Source of the DNA: JAVXNW01 sp036645575
GTDB taxonomy: Bacteria > Bacillota > Clostridia > Christensenellales > Aristaeellaceae
NCBI GenBank assembly: GCA_036645575.1
Contig: JAVXNW010000024.1
Span: 1-27,320 of the forward strand
Length of the DNA: 27,320 nt
Direction: 5' to 3'
Shown: positions 7,387-14,526 of the stretch, one piece after another
Numbering within the stretch: the stretch's first letter is position 1
Layout: each line of letters begins with the position of its first letter
Program-made: the position numbers and the translations under genes
The notes under the pieces: generated by a model
What the model saw: only the letters and a program-made list of their open reading frames with translations
Told to the model about the DNA's origin: nothing
Database searches by the model: none

Positions 7387-8790
7387 ATGAAGGTTTTCAG
7401 GCGAATTTTGACCCTTGTGCTGGCGCTACTTTTGCTGGCGCTGCCCGCGCTGGCGACGAGCGCTTCCGAAGCGCGCGCGATTTCCTTTGTAGACGACGAG
7501 GGCTTTGCCATTGCGCTTGACCAGCCCGCCACGTCGATCATCTCGCTGTACTCCGCGCACACCGAAAACCTGTACGCGCTGGGCGCGGGCGCGTGCCTGA
7601 TCGGCGCGTGCGCCACATCGACCTATCCGCCCGAGGCGGCGTTTCTCCCGCACTATGAGTACACGCAGGACCCCGAGGTGCTGATCGCCGCAAACCCGGA
7701 TCTGATCCTGATTCGCCCGTTCGTCACCAAGAAAGCGCCCGATTTCGTCGCGGCGCTGCGCAAGGCGGGCATTCCGGTCGTGTCGCTCCTGCCCGAGTCG
7801 CTTGCGCTGTTTGACGACTACATCCAAAAACTCGCGTTGCTCACCGGAACAAGCGCAACTTCCGGGCAAAAGCTTTCCGACTTTCACGCGCAATTGGACG
7901 CGATTTCGCAAAAGACCGAACGCATTCCGGAAAAGACGCGCACCTTTTTCGAATCCACCGAGACCGAACTGCGCACCGTCACGGATCAATCCATGGCCGG
8001 TCAGGCGATTGGGCTGGCGGGCGGCATAAACGTCGCGGCGGGCGCGCCTGCCGTCAGCAAAGGTTCGACCATCGCGGCGTTCGGCGCGGAAAAAATTCTG
8101 ATGCACGCGGGCGAGATAGACGTCTACGTCTCCCAGCGCGGCGCGATGAACGCGGGCGGCGACGCGCACGCGATCGCGATTCGCCCCGGTTTTTCGGCCA
8201 TCAAGGCGATCCGGGACGGGCGCATTCTCACGATCAACGAAAAGCTGATCTCCTCGCCCACGTTCCGCTACACCAAGGGTGTCAAGGAGCTGGCGCGCTT
8301 TTTCTACCCGGACGTCATGGACGATTTGACGCCTTGGCGCACCGGCGCGCAGGCCACCCGCCGCGACTTTGCCCATATCCTGACCCGCGCGCGGCACCTG
8401 CCGGTGTTCGTGCCCAGCTCATCCAAGTATTATGCAAAGGCCCACAAGGGGCACGTGTACGGGCTGTTTGAGGACGTTTTGTGGACGGATGCCGATTTTG
8501 ACGCGATCGAGACCTGCGTGCAGGCGGGCTATATCGCGAGCGACGAACTGCGCTACGACCCAAGCGGCCCCGTCACGCGCGACGCGCTGGCCCGCGCAAT
8601 CTTCCTGATTGGCGATTTTAGCGCGCAGGATGCGCACGCGGCGATTGGCGATCTGGCTATGTGCGCCAAGGCGCCCCTCGTCCAGACGCTGGTCGATCAG
8701 GGTGTATTCGCGCTCGAATCCGGCCAATTCAACCCCACGCGCCCAGTGACAAACGCCGAAATCCTCGACGCGCTCTCGCACGTCGGTTGA
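7387..8790 (+). CDS. BtuF/FecB-like binding protein with SLH-like surface-anchor tail
   Basis: This 467-residue protein is the substrate-binding partner of the B12-regulated ABC importer. Residues 1-27 are a Sec signal peptide without a lipobox Cys. Residues about 30-315 form a class III periplasmic-binding domain (ISLYSAHTENLYALGAGACLIGACATSTYPPEA, NPDLILIRPFV, and a terminal TKGVKELARFFYP). The remaining 150 residues resemble two S-layer-homology units, including VTRDALARAIFLIGDF and a segment with GQFNPTRPVTNAEILDALSHV. Such tails bind cell-wall polymers. This suggests wall anchoring instead of the usual lipid anchor of Gram-positive binding proteins. An AGGAGG lies 7 nt before the ATG. 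Confidence 0.87.
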   Translation: MKVFRRILTLVLALLLLALPALATSASEARAISFVDDEGFAIALDQPATSIISLYSAHTENLYALGAGACLIGACATSTYPPEAAFLPHYEYTQDPEVLIAANPDLILIRPFVTKKAPDFVAALRKAGIPVVSLLPESLALFDDYIQKLALLTGTSATSGQKLSDFHAQLDAISQKTERIPEKTRTFFESTETELRTVTDQSMAGQAIGLAGGINVAAGAPAVSKGSTIAAFGAEKILMHAGEIDVYVSQRGAMNAGGDAHAIAIRPGFSAIKAIRDGRILTINEKLISSPTFRYTKGVKELARFFYPDVMDDLTPWRTGAQATRRDFAHILTRARHLPVFVPSSSKYYAKAHKGHVYGLFEDVLWTDADFDAIETCVQAGYIASDELRYDPSGPVTRDALARAIFLIGDFSAQDAHAAIGDLAMCAKAPLVQTLVDQGVFALESGQFNPTRPVTNAEILDALSHVG

Positions 8791-8805
8791 GCGACCCATC
8801 CCTTG

Positions 8806-8842
8806 AATCCGGGCAATCCAATCGGGATTGCCCGGATTTTGT
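8806..8842 (+). terminator. Intrinsic terminator of the cobalamin-regulated operon
   Basis: The 14-bp arm 8806-8819 (AATCCGGGCAATCC) pairs with 8825-8838 (GGATTGCCCGGATT), followed by TTTGT. It lies 16 bp after the binding-protein stop codon and ends the operon. Confidence 0.85.
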
Positions 8843-8991
8843 GACCTAAATGCCTCGCCCGGTAAGCCAAGGCACGCCCACCTAGCCCCCCTTCCCGCGC
8901 AGCCATCGTTGCCCGCCCGCGCCCCCCATTGGATGTCAAGTTTTCCCTTCGCGTAAAGGGCGCGGTCAGCGCATTTTTGCGAACCGGCGCA

Positions 8992-9020
8992 ATAGATGAA
9001 GGTACACAAATGTCATCTAT
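8992..9020. promoter_or_regulatory. Interrupted palindrome upstream of the small unknown gene
   Basis: ATAGATGA (8992-8999) is repeated inverted as TCATCTAT (9013-9020) with a 13-bp gap. It lies in the AT-richer part of the 8843-9154 intergenic region and could be an operator. The rest of that region shows only a possible minus-10 element, TATAAT at 9105-9110, without a convincing minus-35 at the right distance. Confidence 0.3.
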
Positions 9021-9154
9021 ATATTAGTTGTTATGCCGTAATTCGATGCGCGTATTTTCAGCGAATGTATTATATTTTGCCTATTTTCGCCCCGCGATTT
9101 GGCATATAATGGCAAAGCGATTGCGCAAAGGACATTGATGAGGGAGGACAAGGT

Positions 9155-9493
9155 ATGAATAAAACGCAGACTGTTCCGCTCGCACAGGCGGCGTTTAAGG
9201 ACGTGTCGACCGAGGAATTGGGCGTCATGCTGTTGGGCGACGTGTTTGCTGAACTGTCGTGCTACGTGCTGTGGGACGAGGACGGAAACGGCGCGCTAAA
9301 GGCATTTGACACCTACGATTCGGAGCAAGCGCTCAACCGCGATTGGCCGGTGAGTGGGCGGCTGGTGCTTTACACAAATCACCCCGAGACCGGCGCCATG
9401 ACCCCCAGCGAGGACGACCTGCGCAACCTCAAGCGAATGCCGGAGCGAACAGAGCTCTTCGCGGTCTGCGAGGCGCTCTGCGCAAAGGCCTAG
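9155..9493 (+). CDS. Small acidic protein of unknown function
   Basis: This 112-residue protein is not recognised. It is acidic and predicted soluble, with no signal peptide or membrane segment. The middle reads CYVLWDEDGNGALKAFDTYDSEQALNRDW and is followed by GRLVLYTNHPETG, a pattern suggesting a small alpha/beta domain. Two Cys lie near the C-terminus. A good ribosome site (GGGAGGA, about 8 nt before the ATG) and a TATAAT at 9105-9110 support it as a real gene. It appears to be a single-gene unit closed by the hairpin at 9564-9602. Confidence 0.7.
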   Translation: MNKTQTVPLAQAAFKDVSTEELGVMLLGDVFAELSCYVLWDEDGNGALKAFDTYDSEQALNRDWPVSGRLVLYTNHPETGAMTPSEDDLRNLKRMPERTELFAVCEALCAKA

Positions 9494-9533
9494 GGCGGCG
9501 AGCCCCCCCAGCGCTTCTAAAACCGCAGCACCC

Positions 9534-9565
9534 CGCCAGACCGCCCGCCAGACCGCCCGCCAGAC
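9534..9565. repeat. Short 12-bp tandem repeat, about three copies
   Basis: CGCCAGAC recurs at 9534, 9546 and 9558, exactly every 12 bp, with CGCC between copies. It sits in the non-coding region after the small unknown gene and runs into the left arm of the following hairpin. It is probably replication slippage in GC-rich spacer DNA. Confidence 0.6.
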
Positions 9566-9602
9566 GCGCCCCCGCCGCCAAACAGTAGCGGCAGGGGCGC
9601 GT
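9564..9602 (+). terminator. Strong GC hairpin after the small unknown gene
   Basis: ACGCGCCCC (9564-9572) and GCCGC (9574-9578) pair with GCGGC (9588-9592) and GGGGCGCGT (9594-9602), with single-base internal mismatches. The stem is very stable but no U-tract follows, so it is either a weak or factor-assisted terminator. Confidence 0.45.
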
Positions 9603-9684
9603 AGCGGGGCGTTTGCAACCGCTTGTCCGACTGTTTTGATCAATTTTTACGCCTTATCCCGCATCCGCCATCGAAACGCGGCCG

Positions 9685-9725
9685 TTTCGTTCGCGTGCGT
9701 AAGAAAGCAAATTATGTTACATTCG
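9685..9725. promoter_or_regulatory. Candidate DeoR-type operator upstream of the sugar transporter
   Basis: TTTCGTTCG (9685-9693) and CGTAAG (9698-9703), followed by ACATTCG (9719-9725), lie just upstream of the transporter promoter. The same words occur between deoR and the activase gene: TTTCGTTCG at 18729, CGTAAG at 18736, and CGAATGT (the complement of ACATTCG) at 18711. DeoR-family operators are often TTCGTT-like, so this may be a shared site. Confidence 0.3.
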
Positions 9726-9736
9726 AAAATTAGGTA

Positions 9737-9765
9737 TTGACATTTTACGCGGCATTTGGTAAAAT
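9737..9765 (+). promoter_or_regulatory. Promoter of the sugar ABC transporter operon
   Basis: TTGACA (9737-9742), a 17-bp spacer and TAAAAT (9760-9765) form a near-consensus sigma-A promoter about 100 bp before the binding-protein start. Confidence 0.85.
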
Positions 9766-9865
9766 AAGCTTATGAACTAAGTTTTAAGGATTCATCGTCG
9801 TAGAAAGCGACGGGATTATTGGGGATTCGGCAAGCGAAGGCTTGCGGAAAATAAGGAGGAACTCC

Positions 9866-10810
9866 ATGATGAAGCGGATACTTAGCTGCGTTCTGGTGGT
9901 ATTGCTTGCGGTAAGCGTGTTGGGCACCGCGTTGGCGGAACAGAAGACCTACAATGTCGCCTACATTCCGGGGGATATGGCGAACGAGTCTCAGGCGTTT
10001 TCCGCAAAAATGATGCAGAAATACGGCGCGGATTACGGCCTCAACGTGACGATTCTGGACGGACAGGGCGATGCGCAGGTTCAGGCTCAGGTCGTCACCA
10101 ACGCCATTGCCCAGGGATTGGACGCCATCTTCATCAACCCCAACGACATCAACGGCATCGTCCCTAGCCTCATGGAGGCCAAGAGCGCGGGTTTGGTCGT
10201 GGGCATGTTCTCGTCCGACTTGCCCCAAGAATACACGCAGTATCGCGATTTCTTTGTGGGCGTCAACGACAACATGGCCGGTGAGACGGCGGGGCGCGCC
10301 TTTACGGAGCACTTCCCGGACGGCGCAACCATCGTAGAGATAGGCGGTCAGGCGGGGCATGACGCGCAGATCAAGCGCCATGACGGCTTTATGAGCGTCA
10401 TCAAGGACTCGAAGATCACCCTGCTTGACAGCCAGTGCACCAACACATGGTCGACCGCTGAGGCAATGGCGATCATGGAGGACTTCATCGTCAAGTATGG
10501 CGATCAGATTCAGGGCGTGTTCTGCCATTGGGACAATGGCGCCACGGGCATCATCGAGGCACTGAAGGCCGCCAATATGCTGGAAGGCATGTACCTGATC
10601 GGCGTGGATGGCTGCCGTGCCGGCTTTGACCAAGTGCGCGCGGGCACGCAGAGCGTAACCATCATGCAAAACTTCGAAACGCAATCGCAGAAGACGTTGG
10701 CGTGCGCGCGCGCGCTGCTGGACGGCGGGACCGTGGAGGAATTGAACTTTGTGCCGCTGGATACCGTTTCCCTGGAGAACATCGATCAGTTCGAGGTTCC
10801 GGAGTGGTAA
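9866..10810 (+). CDS. Sugar-binding protein, RbsB-like (Peripla_BP_4 type)
   Basis: This 314-residue exported protein captures a sugar-like ligand for the ABC transporter encoded downstream. It has a Sec signal peptide (residues 1-24, cleavage after ALA) without a lipobox. The type I periplasmic-binding fold is recognisable from YNVAYIPGDMANESQAF, QGDAQVQAQVV, GLDAIFINPND, FFVGVNDNMAGETAGRAF, VFCHWDNGATGIIEAL and LIGVDGCRAGFDQVRAG. These match the ribose/galactose/allose-binding family, but the ligand cannot be read off. The start was chosen at the ATG 6 nt after AGGAGG, not at an in-frame TTG 24 bp upstream. It is first in a four-gene transporter operon. Confidence 0.93.
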   Translation: MMKRILSCVLVVLLAVSVLGTALAEQKTYNVAYIPGDMANESQAFSAKMMQKYGADYGLNVTILDGQGDAQVQAQVVTNAIAQGLDAIFINPNDINGIVPSLMEAKSAGLVVGMFSSDLPQEYTQYRDFFVGVNDNMAGETAGRAFTEHFPDGATIVEIGGQAGHDAQIKRHDGFMSVIKDSKITLLDSQCTNTWSTAEAMAIMEDFIVKYGDQIQGVFCHWDNGATGIIEALKAANMLEGMYLIGVDGCRAGFDQVRAGTQSVTIMQNFETQSQKTLACARALLDGGTVEELNFVPLDTVSLENIDQFEVPEW

Positions 10811-10914
10811 TGCGCGCGCAATAAGTTGTGGGGCCGCTGATCAAGTGGGATTCAGCGGCTCCCACTCGTTATGCGCGCGGTTACCCAACGATGTGGCGGG
10901 GAGGAATAGATCAA

Positions 10915-12396
10915 ATGGATGAGCGCATGTCCGCGCCAATTCTGTCCATTAAAGATGTGAGCAAGGCGTTTCCAGGCGTCAAGGCGCTCGACAACGTCTC
11001 AATTGAGGTCGCCCGCGGGGTCGTGCACGGCATCGTCGGGGAAAACGGCGCGGGCAAGTCCACGCTGATGAAGATATTGTCGGGCGTGTACGAGAAGGAT
11101 TCCGGCACGATTGTCTTTGATGGACAGACCATCGAGCATACAACGCCCATTGAGTCGCTGAACCGTGGGTTGAGCATCATCTATCAGGAGTTCAATCTGG
11201 TCAACACCATGAGCGTTGGGGAGAATATTTTTCTGGGTCGTTTTCGGGAGATGCACGGCATGCGCGGAACCCATGCCAAGGCGCGCGAGATGCTGCAAAG
11301 CATCGGCAGTTCCCTGGATACCTACAGGCGGGTTTCCGAGCTCAGCGTTTCGGAAAAGCAGATGGTCGAAATCACCAAGGCGCTGTCCTTCAAATCCAAG
11401 CTCATCATCATGGACGAACCCAGCAGCAGCCTGACGAGCGATGAGCTCAAATGCCTCGCCCAGATCATTGATCATCTCAAATGTCAGGGCATTTCCATCA
11501 TCTACATCAGCCATAAGCTGGACGAAATCTTTGAATACTGCGACGCCGTGACGATCATGCGCGACGGGCATGTGATTGATACAAGGCCCATTCAGCAACT
11601 TACGCGCAGCGAGATGATCGCCAAGATGGTGGGTAGGCCCATTGAAAACGAGTATCCCGACCGCCCCGACTGCTCGGGCGAGACGATCCTAGAGGTGCGG
11701 TCGTTGAATACGCGCAAGCTGCACGATGTGTCCTTTTCACTCAAAAAAGGCGAGATTCTGGGGCTCGTGGGCTTGGTTGGCGCGGGACGCACCGAGATTA
11801 TCCGGGCATTGTTTGGCGCCGACAAGGTCAAGGGGCACACGATTCTGATCGATGGGCAGCCAATTCGGATCAGGAAGCCCGCCGAGGCCATTGCTGCGGG
11901 CATTGGCTTTGTCCCGGAAGACCGAAAGCTTGAGGGGCTGGTGCTCTCCTTCTCGGTGGAATCCAACATAACGATGGCCAAGCTCAAGCGCATGAGCCGC
12001 TTCGGGTTTCTCAACAAGCGAAGCGAGAAGGCCATGGCCGAGCGGCAAGTCAAGGCGCTGGGCGTAAAGACCCCCTCCACCAAGACCAAGGTGGTCAGCC
12101 TGTCGGGCGGAAATCAGCAAAAGTGCATCGTCGGGCGGTGGCTGGAGATGGAGCCGCGCATCCTCATCCTTGACGAGCCCACGCGCGGCATCGATGTGGG
12201 CGCCAAATATGAGATTTACCTCTTGATGAAGCAAGTCGTGGAAAATGGCGGATCGGTGATCTTGATCTCTTCCGAGCTTCCCGAAGTGCTGAGCATGAGC
12301 AACCGCGTCCTGACGATCACCGGCGGCACAATTACCGGGGAATTTGATCCAAGAGAGGTCAATGCGCACGATATCATGGATCGAGCAATCGGATGA
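10915..12396 (+). CDS. Sugar ABC transporter ATPase, RbsA/MglA-like
   Basis: This 493-residue tandem-domain ATPase energises sugar uptake. Domain 1 has Walker A GENGAGKST (residues 42-50), a degenerate signature LSVSEKQM, and Walker B IIMDEPSSSL. Domain 2 has the usual degenerate P-loop GLVGAGRTE (about 283), signature LSGGNQQK (about 396) and ILDEPTRGIDVGAK. This asymmetric pair is characteristic of carbohydrate-uptake transporter class 2. The ATG at 10915 follows GGGGAGG by 10 nt. An upstream in-frame ATG at 10828 would add 29 residues that do not resemble the family. Confidence 0.95.
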   Translation: MDERMSAPILSIKDVSKAFPGVKALDNVSIEVARGVVHGIVGENGAGKSTLMKILSGVYEKDSGTIVFDGQTIEHTTPIESLNRGLSIIYQEFNLVNTMSVGENIFLGRFREMHGMRGTHAKAREMLQSIGSSLDTYRRVSELSVSEKQMVEITKALSFKSKLIIMDEPSSSLTSDELKCLAQIIDHLKCQGISIIYISHKLDEIFEYCDAVTIMRDGHVIDTRPIQQLTRSEMIAKMVGRPIENEYPDRPDCSGETILEVRSLNTRKLHDVSFSLKKGEILGLVGLVGAGRTEIIRALFGADKVKGHTILIDGQPIRIRKPAEAIAAGIGFVPEDRKLEGLVLSFSVESNITMAKLKRMSRFGFLNKRSEKAMAERQVKALGVKTPSTKTKVVSLSGGNQQKCIVGRWLEMEPRILILDEPTRGIDVGAKYEIYLLMKQVVENGGSVILISSELPEVLSMSNRVLTITGGTITGEFDPREVNAHDIMDRAIG

Positions 12397-12409
12397 GGAG
12401 GCGTGCAAC

Positions 12410-13384
12410 GTGAATAAGGTCGCACATTCGGGCAGGAAAAGCGCCGCGCTGCTCAAGGAATACCTTGTACTGGTCGCCATTGTGCTCTTGGTGGTCATCA
12501 CCACCCTCATCGAGCCAAAGTTTTTGTCCTCCTCCAACTTGACCAATATCATGCGCCAATTTGGCCCGCTAAGCATGGTGGCGCTGGGCATGACCTTTGT
12601 CATCATCGGCGGCTTTATCGACCTGTCGGTTGCGGGCATCTTGTCGCTGGTGGCCGTCGTGACCGTTTCGCTCATCGAGCCGCTGGGGCAGGTTCCGGCG
12701 TTTCTTCTGGGGTTGACGATCGGCGCGCTGGCGGGCTTTGTCAACAGCCAATTGATCCTGCTGTGCGGCGCAATGACCAGCGCGGAAGCCTTGTTCATCA
12801 CCTTTGGCATGAGCACGGTATACGGCGCGCTGGCGCTCATGGTGTCAGGCGGCTCGACGGCGCATATGAGCTGGATCCAGCGGGACAAATCGCTTTTTAC
12901 CACACTGGGTCAGGGCAGCGTGGGCTTCCTTTCGGTGTCGTTTATCGTCTTTCTCGTCTGCCTTGTGATCCTCTACGTCTTTCAAACCAAAACCTTTATG
13001 GGGCGTTCCGTGTGTCTGACGGGCGGAAACAAGACCGCTGCGCAGTTGGCCGGGGTGCCCGTCAAGCGCAGCATCATGCTGATCTACACCATTTCGGGGC
13101 TGATGACGGCATTGGGTGCGGTCATGCTGTTTTCTCGCGTGACAACCGCCTCGCCGGTGATCGGAAAGGGCTACGAGACCAATGCGATCCTCGCGGTCGT
13201 CGTTGGCGGCACGACGCTCAAAGGGGGCAACGGCAACGTCCTGCGCACGGTGCTGGGCGTCTTGCTGGTCACGCTTCTGTCCAACTGCATGAACCTGCTG
13301 GGCGTGTCCACGTACATGCAGGCCGTGATGGAGGGCGCCATTCTGGTCGTCGCGATCTGGTTAGACAACCGCAAGGATTTGTAG
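12410..13384 (+). CDS. Sugar ABC transporter permease 1 (RbsC-like)
   Basis: This 324-residue permease of the BPD_transp_2 family has about eight to ten membrane spans. Family signatures include FLSSSNLTNIMRQFGPLSMVALGMTFVII, GFIDLSVAGILSLVA and a late AILAVVVGGTTLKGGNG loop. A GTG start is preferred at 12410, 8 nt after GAGGAGG. The frame is open further upstream but overlaps the ATPase gene and would add unusual residues. It is adjacent to a second, different permease, so the channel is probably a heterodimer. Confidence 0.92.
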   Translation: MNKVAHSGRKSAALLKEYLVLVAIVLLVVITTLIEPKFLSSSNLTNIMRQFGPLSMVALGMTFVIIGGFIDLSVAGILSLVAVVTVSLIEPLGQVPAFLLGLTIGALAGFVNSQLILLCGAMTSAEALFITFGMSTVYGALALMVSGGSTAHMSWIQRDKSLFTTLGQGSVGFLSVSFIVFLVCLVILYVFQTKTFMGRSVCLTGGNKTAAQLAGVPVKRSIMLIYTISGLMTALGAVMLFSRVTTASPVIGKGYETNAILAVVVGGTTLKGGNGNVLRTVLGVLLVTLLSNCMNLLGVSTYMQAVMEGAILVVAIWLDNRKDL

Positions 13385-13396
13385 GAGGTGTGCGCG

Positions 13397-14362
13397 ATGA
13401 AGTCTAAGGATTGGGGAAAGCGGTTGTTTACCGCAGTCACAAGGCAAAAGGCTGTTTTGGCCATTGTCGCGATGCTTCTGGGCATGCTGTTGTTCGACAC
13501 GCGGTTTTACACGGCGTACAACCTCTTGGATATGCTGAAATCCGCCTCCATATTGGAGATATTGGCCTTTGGCGTCACGCTGACCATCATCTGTGGCGGA
13601 TGCGATCTGTCAATTGGCGGCGTCATGAGCTTGTCTGGCATTCTGAGCATTCTGCTCATGTCGTTTCTGCCCATGTGGATGGCCATCCTGATCGCCATTG
13701 CGGCGGGCGCGGCCGTGGGCTTTGTCAATGGGTTCTTTGTCGTGCAGCAAAAAACCGAGCCGTTCATCATCACGCTGGGCATGGGCATGTTGCTCAAGGG
13801 CATCTGTCTGCAGATCACCGACGCGCGCCCGATCGCCTGCAAAAATCCGGACTTCATGATGATCGCCAACGGCAAACTGTTTGGGCAGATCCCCAATCTT
13901 GTCATCATCATGTTGCTGGTGCTCGTGCTGATGCACTGCATCTTGCGCTATACCCAGTTTGGGCGCAACTGCTATGCGATCGGGGGCGACTACGAAGTCG
14001 CGGTGTACTCGGGCATCAATGCGGTGCGCATCAAGTGGATAACCTACATCATCTGCGGGGCAACGGCTGCGCTGGCGGGTGTGCTGCTCTCCTCCAAGCT
14101 CAACTCCGGCTCCTCGGTCTACGGGGACTCGACCGCGCTGATCGTCAATTGCGGCGTGGTCGTGGGCGGCACCTCCTTTGCCGGCGGCATTGGCGGCATT
14201 CCGCAAAGCGCCATCGGCTTGCTGGTATTCAGCTTGCTTGAGAACTGCATGAACATGCTGGGCATCAACCCCTATATTCAGCAGGCGTGCAAGGGCATCG
14301 TCATCGTCGCGATCATCTATCTAGACTGTTATGGCCGCAAGCGCAAGCGCGAACTTGTGTAG
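13397..14362 (+). CDS. Sugar ABC transporter permease 2 (RbsC-like)
   Basis: This 321-residue BPD_transp_2 permease is related to the preceding gene but clearly distinct. Recognisable parts are TAYNLLDMLKSASILEILAFGVTLTIICGGCDLSIGGVMSLSG, FVNGFFVV, and GGVVVGGTSFAGGIGG-type sequence near the end. It begins 12 bp after permease 1, with AGGAGG overlapping that gene's stop codon. It closes the transporter operon, which terminates at 14434-14471. Confidence 0.92.
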   Translation: MKSKDWGKRLFTAVTRQKAVLAIVAMLLGMLLFDTRFYTAYNLLDMLKSASILEILAFGVTLTIICGGCDLSIGGVMSLSGILSILLMSFLPMWMAILIAIAAGAAVGFVNGFFVVQQKTEPFIITLGMGMLLKGICLQITDARPIACKNPDFMMIANGKLFGQIPNLVIIMLLVLVLMHCILRYTQFGRNCYAIGGDYEVAVYSGINAVRIKWITYIICGATAALAGVLLSSKLNSGSSVYGDSTALIVNCGVVVGGTSFAGGIGGIPQSAIGLLVFSLLENCMNMLGINPYIQQACKGIVIVAIIYLDCYGRKRKRELV

Positions 14363-14433
14363 ATAACCTATCAGGGGCGCAAAAAGGGCTTATGCAAAGG
14401 CCAATCACCTTTAGCTGCCCTTTTAAATATCGG

Positions 14434-14471
14434 GGGCCGTTGCGCTTGATTCAGCGCAACGGCCCTTTTTT
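14434..14471 (+). terminator. Intrinsic terminator of the sugar transporter operon
   Basis: A perfect 12-bp stem, GGGCCGTTGCGC (14434-14445) with GCGCAACGGCCC (14454-14465), has an 8-nt loop and is followed by six T (14466-14471). It lies between convergent operons and may also slow transcription arriving from the glycyl radical enzyme gene on the other strand. Confidence 0.95.
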
Positions 14472-14526
14472 CGCGGTGCGTTTCTCGCATTTCACGGTGC
14501 GCACCTTTATCCCACCGTGCGGTTCC

